This document shows, piece after piece, positions 34,292 through 42,764 of a DNA stretch of 64,000 nucleotides. The position numbers and the translations under genes were made by a program. The stretch's first letter is position 1. Each line of letters begins with the position of its first letter. The notes below the pieces were generated by a model. That model was not told the DNA's origin and made no database searches. It saw nothing but the letters and a program-made list of their open reading frames with translations. Origin of the DNA: Acidobacteriota bacterium (GTDB lineage Bacteria; Acidobacteriota; Blastocatellia; Pyrinomonadales; Pyrinomonadaceae); assembly GCA_019639115.1 (NCBI GenBank), contig JAHBSM010000001.1:248001-312000 (forward strand), in the 5' to 3' direction.

Positions 34292-36898
34292 ATGAGATTC
34301 GACAGATTTACTATCCGCGGCCAAGAGGCCGTTCAAGAGGCCGTTGCACTTGCGGAACGAGCGGAACAGCAGCATGTCGAGCCGGAGCACCTGCTGGCAG
34401 CGATGCTTGAGCAGAAGGAAGGCCTGCTTCGGCCGATCCTGGGAAAGATCGGAGCGAACCAAGCCGGTATCGCGACCGATCTGGAGGCGGCGATCGCAAA
34501 GTTCCCAAAGGTGTCCGGCGGCCAGCAGTATTTCAGCTCGAGGACCAATACTCTTTTCCAGGCAGCGCAGAAAGAAGCAGAGAAGATGGATGACGAATAT
34601 GTCTCCACCGAACATTTGCTTCTCTCGATCGCGGCCGAAAAGGAAGGCGATGCGGGCCGTATCCTGCGTTCCAACGGAGTCAGTCGTGAGGACCTTGAAA
34701 AGGTGATCACGGAAATGCGCGGCGGATCGCGCATAACCGAACAGAACGCGGAGGAGAACTTCCAGGCGCTTGAGAAGTATGCTCAGGATCTGACCGATCG
34801 TGCGCGTCGCGGCAAGCTCGATCCGGTAATAGGCCGCGATGACGAGATTCGCCGGACAATTCAGATACTTTCGCGGCGAACAAAGAACAATCCTGTGCTG
34901 ATAGGCGAGCCCGGCGTCGGCAAGACCGCGATCGTCGAGGGCTTGGCACAACGAATCGTTTCGGGCGACGTTCCCGAAACGCTCAAGAACAAGAGGCTCG
35001 TTTCGCTTGACCTGGGGGCGATGCTTGCAGGTGCCAAATATCGGGGCGAGTTCGAGGACCGTCTCAAGGCGGTTCTGAAAGAGATCGAAAAAGCCGAAGG
35101 GCAGATAATCCTATTCATAGACGAGCTGCACACCCTTGTCGGCGCCGGTGCCAGCGAAGGTGCGATCGATGCTTCGAATATGTTAAAGCCTGCGCTGGCC
35201 CGAGGCACTCTTCGCGCCGTAGGAGCCACAACGCTGGCCGAATATCAGAAATACATTGAGAAGGACAAGGCCCTGGAACGCAGGTTCCAACAGGTCTATA
35301 TCGGCGAACCGACGGTCGAGGACACGATCGCAATTCTTCGCGGTCTCAAGGAACGCTACGAGGTGCATCACGGTGTTCGGATAAAGGATGCGGCGATCGT
35401 AGCGGCGGCCACACTCTCCAACCGGTACATCACAGATCGATTCTTACCGGACAAGGCTATCGACCTGATCGACGAAGCCGCGTCGCGAATTCGTATCGAG
35501 ATCGATTCGCTGCCGCAGGAGATCGACGAACTCGAGCGTGAGATATTACAGCTCGAGATCGAGCGCCAGGCTCTCGGCCGTGAGACCGATGACAAAAGCA
35601 GATCGCGGCTCAGCGATATCGAAAAGCGGATCGCAGACCTCAACGAACGTTCTTCGACGATGAAGGCCAAGTGGCAATCTGAGAAAGAAGAGATCGAGAA
35701 GATGCGTGAGGCAAAGGAGCAGCTCGAAGAGGCCAAGCTCGACCTCGAACGGGCTCGGCAATCCGGCGATCTCAACCGTGCGGCCGAGCTCCAATACGGT
35801 ACGATACCGGAGCTTGAGAAAACCCTTGAATCAGAGCAGGCTCGGCTCGGGGAGCTGCAAAAGGAGGGAGTGTTCCTCAAAGAAGAGGTAGATGAAGAGG
35901 ACGTTGCGGAGGTCGTAGCTAAATGGACCGGCGTTCCTGTCTCGAAGATGCTCGAGGGCGAGATGCAAAAACTCGTCCGGATGGAGGATGACCTCCGGCA
36001 TAGGGTGATCGGGCAGGACGAGGCACTCGAGGCCGTCGCCAATGCCGTCCGGCGGGCACGTGCAGGATTGCAGGATCCGAATCGCCCGATCGGGTCTTTC
36101 ATATTTCTCGGGCCGACAGGCGTCGGCAAGACAGAAACGGCCCGGGCGCTCGCGGAGTTCCTGTTCGATGACGAGCGTGCGATGGTGCGGCTCGATATGT
36201 CGGAATACATGGAGAAACACGCAGTCGCACGCATGATCGGCGCGCCGCCGGGGTATGTCGGTTACGAGGAAGGCGGCCAGCTTACCGAAGCCGTTCGCCG
36301 GCGTCCGTATTCGGTCATACTCTTTGACGAGATCGAAAAGGCGCATCCGGATGTATTTAATATCCTGCTCCAGATACTCGACGATGGCCGTCTGACCGAC
36401 AGCAAGGGCAGAGTCGTTGATTTCAAGAACACGGTGTTGATAATGACGTCAAATCTGGGATCCCGGGAGATACAGTCTGCGACCGAGAATCCTCTTGCGG
36501 ACCGCGATGTGCGGACAGAGGTACTCGGCGTCTTGCGTGACCATTTCAAGCCGGAGTTCCTCAATCGTATCGACGATATAGTCGTGTTTCATCAGTTGGG
36601 CAGGGATCAGATCGCTTCGATCATCGACATCCAACTGGAAAAACTGCGGAGTATGCTCGCAGACCGAGGGATCACAATAGTGCTTGATGATTCGGCAAAG
36701 GCGGTTCTCGTTGAGAAAGGCTACGATCCGGTATACGGGGCAAGGCCTCTGAAGCGTGCGATCCAGACGATGGTACAGAATCCGCTTGCCGTGAAGCTGC
36801 TTAACGGCGAGATCGCGTCCGGACAAACTGTGCGCGTGACCGGCGTGGACGGCGAACTCCGATTCAATGCCGTCGGCGCCGAGGCAAGTGCGAGCTGA
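34292..36898 (+). CDS. clpB: Disaggregase ClpB
   Basis: An 868-residue AAA+ Hsp100. It has an N-terminal Clp repeat domain (1-145), AAA1 with Walker A GEPGVGKT (about 207-214), the long coiled-coil M domain (about 410-535, rich in [20 protein letters not shown] heptads), and AAA2 with Walker A GPTGVGKT and the GYVGYEEGG pore loop. The M domain and the lack of a ClpP-docking loop identify ClpB rather than ClpA or ClpC. It works with DnaK, DnaJ and GrpE; grpE follows 100 bases later. Confidence 0.97.
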   Translation: MRFDRFTIRGQEAVQEAVALAERAEQQHVEPEHLLAAMLEQKEGLLRPILGKIGANQAGIATDLEAAIAKFPKVSGGQQYFSSRTNTLFQAAQKEAEKMDDEYVSTEHLLLSIAAEKEGDAGRILRSNGVSREDLEKVITEMRGGSRITEQNAEENFQALEKYAQDLTDRARRGKLDPVIGRDDEIRRTIQILSRRTKNNPVLIGEPGVGKTAIVEGLAQRIVSGDVPETLKNKRLVSLDLGAMLAGAKYRGEFEDRLKAVLKEIEKAEGQIILFIDELHTLVGAGASEGAIDASNMLKPALARGTLRAVGATTLAEYQKYIEKDKALERRFQQVYIGEPTVEDTIAILRGLKERYEVHHGVRIKDAAIVAAATLSNRYITDRFLPDKAIDLIDEAASRIRIEIDSLPQEIDELEREILQLEIERQALGRETDDKSRSRLSDIEKRIADLNERSSTMKAKWQSEKEEIEKMREAKEQLEEAKLDLERARQSGDLNRAAELQYGTIPELEKTLESEQARLGELQKEGVFLKEEVDEEDVAEVVAKWTGVPVSKMLEGEMQKLVRMEDDLRHRVIGQDEALEAVANAVRRARAGLQDPNRPIGSFIFLGPTGVGKTETARALAEFLFDDERAMVRLDMSEYMEKHAVARMIGAPPGYVGYEEGGQLTEAVRRRPYSVILFDEIEKAHPDVFNILLQILDDGRLTDSKGRVVDFKNTVLIMTSNLGSREIQSATENPLADRDVRTEVLGVLRDHFKPEFLNRIDDIVVFHQLGRDQIASIIDIQLEKLRSMLADRGITIVLDDSAKAVLVEKGYDPVYGARPLKRAIQTMVQNPLAVKLLNGEIASGQTVRVTGVDGELRFNAVGAEASAS

Positions 36899-36911
36899 AA
36901 ATTCCATCAAT

Positions 36912-36958
36912 GGCGGCCGGCCTGGGGAGAAACTACTTGCGTTTCCCTGCCGGCTGCC
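36912..36958 (+). terminator. Hairpin between clpB and grpE
   Basis: GGCGGCCGGC (36912-36921) pairs with GCCGGCTGCC (36949-36958), with one wobble and an inner GGGA/TCCC stem. No T-run follows. It may attenuate rather than stop transcription into grpE, or stabilise the clpB mRNA end. Confidence 0.4.
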
Positions 36959-36998
36959 TAAATCGTAGAATCAAACTTGTATTTAGAGACGAGAATCG

Positions 36999-37655
36999 AT
37001 GATGAACGAAAAAGACGTCGAAAACGAAGGATCACAGGACTCGATCCCGGTAAGGGACAAACGGCGTTTTGGTCCGGATGGGGAACTAAAAGGTGACGAG
37101 GCACCCGCGCCCGAGCCGCCCGCCAAGCCGATAGCCGAAGTCGAGCTCGAATCAAAGCTGAGGGCCGAGATCGAACGCCGGGAAGCTGCAGAGGCGAAAC
37201 TCGTCGGCGTACAGGCCAAATTTGACGAGGCAAAGGCTTCGCTCGAACAAGAGACCGCAGAAATGCGCGAGCGGCTGAGAAAAACTCTGGAAGCCAGTGC
37301 CGAACAGTCGCAGTTCGATTTTCTAGCGTCGCTTTTGCCGGTGCTCGATAACCTAAATCTGGCTATCTCGGCGAGCGAGACCGACACTGATATCTCGCAC
37401 TTGCGGGCCGGTGTTATAGGTACTGCAAGGTCGTTCGAACAGGCGCTGATGAGCGTAGGCGTCGCCGCCGTGCCTTCAATAGGCGAGAGCTTTGACCCGG
37501 AGATACACGAAGCCGTCGATATCGCTCCGGCCGATGCCGAGGGCGATGGCAAGATCACGGCCGAATACACCCGCGGCTATCGATTCAGAGATCGATTGCT
37601 CAGGCCTGCACGAGTCCAGGTCGGGCGCAACGCCGCGGGGACCGCGGGCAGTTGA
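36999..37655 (+). CDS. grpE: Nucleotide exchange factor GrpE
   Basis: A 218-residue DnaK cochaperone. An acidic, disordered N-terminus (about 1-50) is followed by a long coiled-coil dimer helix (about 50-115) and the beta-wing head with LLPVLDNLNLAIS, GESFDPEIHEAV and YTRGYRFRDRLLRPARVQV. It is somewhat longer than usual because of the N-terminal extension. ATG 36999 is used (an ATG also occurs at 37002). dnaK is not in the window; the histidine-catabolism gene follows 22 bases later. Confidence 0.95.
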   Translation: MMNEKDVENEGSQDSIPVRDKRRFGPDGELKGDEAPAPEPPAKPIAEVELESKLRAEIERREAAEAKLVGVQAKFDEAKASLEQETAEMRERLRKTLEASAEQSQFDFLASLLPVLDNLNLAISASETDTDISHLRAGVIGTARSFEQALMSVGVAAVPSIGESFDPEIHEAVDIAPADAEGDGKITAEYTRGYRFRDRLLRPARVQVGRNAAGTAGS

Positions 37656-37677
37656 GGTTGGGCCGACAAAGAGAATC

Positions 37678-39378
37678 ATGAAGAGACTCATCGAATGCGT
37701 CCCGAACTTTAGCGAGGGCCGCGATGCCGCGGTGATCGGAGCGATCACTTCCGAGATCGCCGCCGTCGATGGCGTAAGTCTACTCGACGTAGATCCGGGA
37801 GCGACGACGAATCGCACAGTCGTGACGTTCGTAGGCGAACCCGAGGCGGTCGTCGAGGCAGCGTTCCGCGCCGCAAAAAAGGCAAAGGAATTGATCGACA
37901 TGCGCGGGCACAAAGGCGACCACCCGCGGTTTGGAGCTATGGATGTGTGCCCGTTGGTGCCCGTGTCGGGCATCACGATGGAAGAGACGGCGGAGTACGC
38001 CCGCCGCTTGGGTACCAGGATCGGTACTGAACTGGGAATACCTGTTTATCTCTATGAGAACGCCGCTCGCGAGGAGAAACGGCGGAATCTTGCAAGCTGC
38101 AGAGCCGGCGAATATGAGGCTTTGCGAGAAAGACTTGCCGATCCGGACTGGCGCCCCGATGCGGGCCCTGCTGAATTCAACGAGAGTGTTGCCCGGTCCG
38201 GCGCCGTTGCTGTTGGCGCCCGGGACTTCTTGTTGGCCGTCAACTTTAACCTCAATACGACCTCGACTCGTCGTGCCAACGCGATAGCATTCGACGTTCG
38301 TGAGAAAGGGCGGCCGCAACGCGAAGGCGGCTCGATAACCGGAAAGCCGATGATCGGCAAGGACGGCGAGCCGCTGATGATACCGGGTACATTGAAAGGG
38401 ACAAAAGCGATTGGCTGGTACATAGAAGAATATGGGATCGCGCAGGTTTCGATGAACATCACCGATCTGGCGGCAACCCCGCTGCATATCGCTTTTGACG
38501 AGGTCACTGCGAAGGCGGCGGCTCGCGGGATCCGTGTCACGGGACTTGAGATCGTCGGCCTTGTACCGAAACGTACGATAATCGATGCCGCCGACCACTA
38601 TCTGCGAAAACAACGCCGTTCGTTGGGCGTAACCGAAGCTGAAAAGATAAAGCTGGCGATCCGCTCGATGGGCCTCGACGATCTAAAACCGTGGGATCCC
38701 GACGAAAAGATAATCGAATACGTGCTCGAGCGGACACACGAGAAGAAAAGACTAACTGATCTGACGTGCCGCGGTTTCGCGGACGAGACGGCTTCGGAAT
38801 CGCCTGCTCCGGGTGGCGGCTCGATCTCGGCCTACTTGGGAGCGCTCGGAGCTTCTCTGGCTGCGATGGTCGCAAACCTTTCGTCGCACAAAGCAGGCTG
38901 GGACGACCGTTGGGAAGAGTTTTCGGACCATGCCGTTAGGGCGCAGCGCCTAAAGGACGAATTACTCTTGTTGGTCGATGAGGATACGGCCGCGTTCGAC
39001 CGTGTGATGGAAGCATTCGGATTGCCGAAGACATCCGACGAAGAGCGTGAGATCAGGACGGCTGCCATCCAGGACGCGACACGCTACGCGGCTGAAGTGC
39101 CCCTGCGTACAATGGAATTATCGTATCAAGCTTTTGACGTGGTCCGTGCGATGGCGGTTACAGGCAACCCGAACTCTGTCTCCGATGCGGGCGTCGGGGC
39201 CCTGTGCGCAAGGTCGGCCGTGATGGGGGCGTTCCTGAACGTAAAGATCAACGCCGCCGGGTTGCGGGACAGGGCTTTTGCTGACGAGATCGTGGCCCGC
39301 GGGGCTGAGATAGAGCAAAAGGCGATAGAGGCCGAACGTGAGATCCTGGAGATCGTGAACTCAAAGATCGCCGATTGA
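37678..39378 (+). CDS. ftcD: Bifunctional glutamate formimidoyltransferase / formimidoyl-THF cyclodeaminase
   Basis: A 566-residue fusion enzyme of histidine and folate metabolism. Residues 1-330 are the formiminotransferase (LIECVPNFSEGRD, MRGHKGDHPRFGAMDVCP). About 355-566 is the cyclodeaminase (the four-helix family, with ESPAPGGGSISAYLGALG). It transfers the formimino group from formiminoglutamate to tetrahydrofolate and then forms methenyl-THF. The fused arrangement is like the animal enzyme. The start at ATG 37678 begins at the conserved motif, though the frame is open from 37492. Lying 22 bases after grpE, it is presumably cotranscribed; no other hut gene is present. Confidence 0.93.
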   Translation: MKRLIECVPNFSEGRDAAVIGAITSEIAAVDGVSLLDVDPGATTNRTVVTFVGEPEAVVEAAFRAAKKAKELIDMRGHKGDHPRFGAMDVCPLVPVSGITMEETAEYARRLGTRIGTELGIPVYLYENAAREEKRRNLASCRAGEYEALRERLADPDWRPDAGPAEFNESVARSGAVAVGARDFLLAVNFNLNTTSTRRANAIAFDVREKGRPQREGGSITGKPMIGKDGEPLMIPGTLKGTKAIGWYIEEYGIAQVSMNITDLAATPLHIAFDEVTAKAAARGIRVTGLEIVGLVPKRTIIDAADHYLRKQRRSLGVTEAEKIKLAIRSMGLDDLKPWDPDEKIIEYVLERTHEKKRLTDLTCRGFADETASESPAPGGGSISAYLGALGASLAAMVANLSSHKAGWDDRWEEFSDHAVRAQRLKDELLLLVDEDTAAFDRVMEAFGLPKTSDEEREIRTAAIQDATRYAAEVPLRTMELSYQAFDVVRAMAVTGNPNSVSDAGVGALCARSAVMGAFLNVKINAAGLRDRAFADEIVARGAEIEQKAIEAEREILEIVNSKIAD

Positions 39379-39464
39379 ACATCTGAAAGACGCAGATCCG
39401 GCGAACAAACTTAAGGATAGAAAGTGAAGGGCCCGAGATGTTAGAATGAAGGTCCGGCCTCAGA

Positions 39465-39478
39465 TCCCGGGCCCGGGA
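39465..39478. promoter_or_regulatory. 14-base GC palindrome before the Clp ATPase gene
   Basis: TCCCGGGCCCGGGA is a perfect palindrome 26 bases before the ATG. A possible -10, TAGAAT, lies at 39442-39447, so the palindrome would sit in the early transcribed region. The core CCCGGGCCCGG also occurs before the PilZ-like gene at 18131. Confidence 0.35.
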
Positions 39479-39503
39479 CAAAATAGGGCCGATAATCAAG
39501 GAT

Positions 39504-41783
39504 ATGGCAGACATAGACGCATATAAAGATAAATTCAGCGAAAGCGGACAACGCATTTTAGAGGCCGCCCTCAGTGAATCGAAACGGCGTGACCAGAACT
39601 ATGTCTCCATCGAACATATTCTGCACGCCATAGCGCTTGAGGAAGAAGATCTATTTGCTTCGACGATGCGGGATCTTTCGGTCGATCCGCGTTCGGTGAA
39701 AATGCTGATCGAACGCCGCCTGGAGAACGGACGTCAGCACTCTGGCAGCGGATTCAGGATCGCACCGGAGACTACCGAGCTATTCAAACGCGCGATGGAT
39801 CGGGCCCGATCACAGGGCCGGAGGGTGATCGACGGCAGCGATATTTTCTACGTTCTGTCCAACGACGAAAGGAGCGTACTGAATGACGTTCTTCAGAATC
39901 TGGGCGTGCCCTCGGATGAGGTCGCCCAAATTGCGCGTACACGCATCAAGAAGCGTGAAAAAGAGGAAGAACGCGTAAGGCAAAAATACGAGCTGCCGTC
40001 CTTTCTGCGTCATTTTGGCGTGTCGATGAATAAGCTTGCCCGCCAGGACAAGATACCGCCGACCATTGGCCGAGAACGCGAGATCCGACAGATGATCGAG
40101 ATCCTGGCTCACCGCGAACGCTCGAATTCACCGATGTTGGTCGGTGAACCGGGCGTAGGGAAGACCGCGGTCGTCGAAGGGCTCGCCAGGCTTATAGAAC
40201 TCGAACCGGACAAGGTGCCGGCTCGCCTGCGCGACTCGCACATAGTCCAGCTTCAGATGGGAGGCCTAGTGGCCGGCACGATGCTCCGCGGTATGTTCGA
40301 AGAGCGTATCAAGGGGATCATCGACGAGGTCAAAGAAAAGGACAACATCATTCTCTTCATCGACGAAGCACACACGATAATCGGAGCCGGTGCCGCGATG
40401 GGCACGACCTCGGATGCGGCCAATATGTTCAAATCTGCATTGGCCCGAGGGGAACTCCGGATCATCGGAGCGACTACAATGACCGAGTACAAAGAGTACA
40501 TCGGAGAGGATGAAGCTCTTGCTCGGCGTTTCCGGCTCGTGAAGGTAGATGAGCCGACAATTGACGAGACGAAACAGATCCTGCTTGGCCTGAGGCCGCG
40601 GCTTGAGAAGAACTACTCGGTGACCATCTCGGACGAGGCGATCAATACCGCGCTCGAGATGTCTCCAAAGTACATTCGTAATCTGCATCTGCCGGACAAG
40701 GCCATCGGTTGGCTCGATACCGCGTCGGTAAAGGTCGAGATCAATGAACCGGAGAAGCTTGTCGTACGCAGCGAGCATGTGATCGACGTCATCAGCCAGG
40801 AATCGCGAATTCCGAAGGACATGATCTATCGAGACACGTCCGACCGGTTCTCAGCAATGGAGGAAGAACTCGGAAAACGCGTGGTCGGGCAAAAGGAAGC
40901 CGTACGCGCGGTCGCCGAACGGCTTCGCCTGAACAAGGGCCCGCTCAAGGAGAATCATTACGCGCCGGATGGCGTGCTTTTATTCCTTGGGCCGACCGGC
41001 GTCGGCAAGACCGAGCTCGCCAAGGCTGTTGCCGAGTTCATGTTCGGCGATGAGAATAAGATGGTCCGCATTGATATGAGCGAATACGGTGACGGGACCG
41101 TTGGGATAGAAAAGCTCATAGGTATGCCTCGCGGCATCGTCGGCTCCGAGCGCGGAGGAATACTCACGGAGCAGCTTCGGGACGATCCGTACACCGTTCT
41201 GCTGCTCGATGAGGTCGAAAAAGCCTCGCCGTACCTGATGAACATATTCCTTCAGGCCTTCGACGAGGGCTGGATCACAGACGGCCGCGGCAAAAAGGTC
41301 TACCTGTCAGACGCGATCGTCATCATGACGTCGAATCTAGGCTCGGAGAATTTTAAGAAATACGAGTCGCCGCTCGGATTTGGCCTGAAATCGGTGGGTA
41401 GCGTCCGTGCAATCAAGAACGACGTGATGAAAGCGGCTGAGACGCGATTTACTCCGGAGTTCAGGAACCGGATCGACGAGATAGTCGTTTTCTCTCCGCT
41501 CACTCGCGAAGAGGTTCGAGAGATCGCTAAGCTGTATGTCAACAAGATCCAAAGGAACATGGAGCGTCAAGGGAAGGTCGTCGAGATAACCGATGCAGCT
41601 CTTGAGGCATTGACGGAGAAAGGCTACAGTGCGGCCTACGGCGCACGATTCCTAAAGCGTCACATAGATCAGCAGGTCAAACTACCGATCACCAACGCTT
41701 GGAAATCGGCAATGAAGTTCGTTGTGGACACTGACGATGGTTCGGTCATCGTTACACCGATCGAACCATTTAGCCTGAACTGA
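39504..41783 (+). CDS. Clp protease ATP-binding subunit (ClpA/ClpC-type AAA+ unfoldase)
   Basis: A 759-residue protein with two AAA+ modules. The N-terminal Clp repeat (1-145) is followed by AAA1 with GEPGVGKT and the FIDEAHTIIGAG Walker B. The long M domain of ClpB is missing. AAA2 has GPTGVGKT and the GYSAAYGARFLKRHI sensor helix. It therefore resembles ClpA or short ClpC, which feed substrates to ClpP. The exact subclass cannot be fixed without alignment, and clpP and clpS are not nearby. It is 125 bases after ftcD, possibly with its own promoter. Confidence 0.87.
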   Translation: MADIDAYKDKFSESGQRILEAALSESKRRDQNYVSIEHILHAIALEEEDLFASTMRDLSVDPRSVKMLIERRLENGRQHSGSGFRIAPETTELFKRAMDRARSQGRRVIDGSDIFYVLSNDERSVLNDVLQNLGVPSDEVAQIARTRIKKREKEEERVRQKYELPSFLRHFGVSMNKLARQDKIPPTIGREREIRQMIEILAHRERSNSPMLVGEPGVGKTAVVEGLARLIELEPDKVPARLRDSHIVQLQMGGLVAGTMLRGMFEERIKGIIDEVKEKDNIILFIDEAHTIIGAGAAMGTTSDAANMFKSALARGELRIIGATTMTEYKEYIGEDEALARRFRLVKVDEPTIDETKQILLGLRPRLEKNYSVTISDEAINTALEMSPKYIRNLHLPDKAIGWLDTASVKVEINEPEKLVVRSEHVIDVISQESRIPKDMIYRDTSDRFSAMEEELGKRVVGQKEAVRAVAERLRLNKGPLKENHYAPDGVLLFLGPTGVGKTELAKAVAEFMFGDENKMVRIDMSEYGDGTVGIEKLIGMPRGIVGSERGGILTEQLRDDPYTVLLLDEVEKASPYLMNIFLQAFDEGWITDGRGKKVYLSDAIVIMTSNLGSENFKKYESPLGFGLKSVGSVRAIKNDVMKAAETRFTPEFRNRIDEIVVFSPLTREEVREIAKLYVNKIQRNMERQGKVVEITDAALEALTEKGYSAAYGARFLKRHIDQQVKLPITNAWKSAMKFVVDTDDGSVIVTPIEPFSLN

Positions 41784-41852
41784 ACTTATCCTCATCTTTG
41801 TGCATCCAAGGGCTTTGGCGATCCAGTTGCCAAAGCCCGAACATTTTCACGT

Positions 41853-42680
41853 ATGAACGAACGCAAAAAGCATCTCGCCGGATACGGAATCTCAGGCCTC
41901 TATCTGTGCCTGTTGATCTTGGTCCTGACCTTGCCCGCAGCATCGCAGACCCCGGCGGCCCAACCGCAAGCCGAGCGAGCCGAGGCGATAGTCGTTCGAG
42001 CCGTCGAGACAATGGGCGGACGACGCTACCTCGACGTCAGATCGCAGATCGGGCGCGGCCGATTCAGCTTGTTTCGCGACGGAGCACTTGTGTCGTTCCA
42101 GGCTTTCTACGACGTGATCGTTTTTCCAGATAGGGAGCGGACCGAATTCCGAAACGGCAAGAGTAGAACCGTTCAAGTGAATACCGGCGACACCGGCTGG
42201 GTATTCGACGGGGATCAGGAATTGATCAAGATACAAACTGCAAAACAGATAGCAAATTTCAAACAAGGTATCAGGACCAGCCTGGACAATCTGCTTCGAG
42301 GATACTGGCGCGGCCAGGCCGAACTCAGCTATGTCGGCAGGCGGCCTTCGACGCTCGGAAAGCGAAACGAGGTCGTAAAGCTTCGCTACGCGGATGGATT
42401 CGAGATAGAGTTCGAATTCGCGGTGGACGACGGCACGCCGCAAAAGGCGATCTATAAAACAACGGATGACGACGACACAACAACGACCGAAGAGGATCGC
42501 TACGCGCAATTCGTCGATGTCGGAGGTATAAAGGCCGCCTTTATCGTCGATCGGTTTACCAACGGAAAGCAGTCATCCCGTATCAATTACGAATCGATAG
42601 AGTTCAACCGTTCGGTGCCGGATTCGATCTTTACCAAACCTTCGAACCCGAAAGACGCAAAGAAAGAGTTCAGGCTCTGA
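41853..42680 (+). CDS. Secreted LolA-like protein, function unknown
   Basis: A 275-residue exported protein. After a signal peptide (hydrophobic to about residue 36, ending AASQ), it has VVRAVETMGGRRYLDVRS and repeated antiparallel strands (RTEFRNGKSRTVQVN, TGWVFDGDQELIKI, NEVVKLRYADGFEIEFEF). These resemble the half-barrel of LolA/outer-membrane lipoprotein-sorting proteins. The opening 'ETMGG' phrase is common in secreted acidobacterial homologues. No lipobox cysteine is visible. It could carry lipid-like ligands; this is a fold-level inference. Confidence 0.65.
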   Translation: MNERKKHLAGYGISGLYLCLLILVLTLPAASQTPAAQPQAERAEAIVVRAVETMGGRRYLDVRSQIGRGRFSLFRDGALVSFQAFYDVIVFPDRERTEFRNGKSRTVQVNTGDTGWVFDGDQELIKIQTAKQIANFKQGIRTSLDNLLRGYWRGQAELSYVGRRPSTLGKRNEVVKLRYADGFEIEFEFAVDDGTPQKAIYKTTDDDDTTTTEEDRYAQFVDVGGIKAAFIVDRFTNGKQSSRINYESIEFNRSVPDSIFTKPSNPKDAKKEFRL

Positions 42681-42699
42681 TGCGAACCGCAAGCTGCGC

Positions 42700-42731
42700 G
42701 CTAAAAGAGGCTGCCCGTCAAGGCAGCCTCA
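42700..42731. terminator. Bidirectional terminator between convergent genes
   Basis: Perfect 9-base arms GAGGCTGCC (42708-42716) and GGCAGCCTC (42723-42731) enclose a 6-base loop. On the minus strand the stem is followed by TTTTAG, giving a good terminator for the RNase E/G gene. Confidence 0.8.
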
Positions 42732-42764
42732 TATTAACCGGCACGACGAGATCGTCGTCCGGAG

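Noticed and set aside
35368..36234. 288-codon minus-strand frame inside clpB
   Set aside because: Serine/arginine-rich composition typical of an antisense shadow; clpB is complete and well conserved here.
37492..37677. N-terminal extension of the formiminotransferase fusion
   Set aside because: It would overlap grpE in another frame, and the family starts at the motif coded from 37678.
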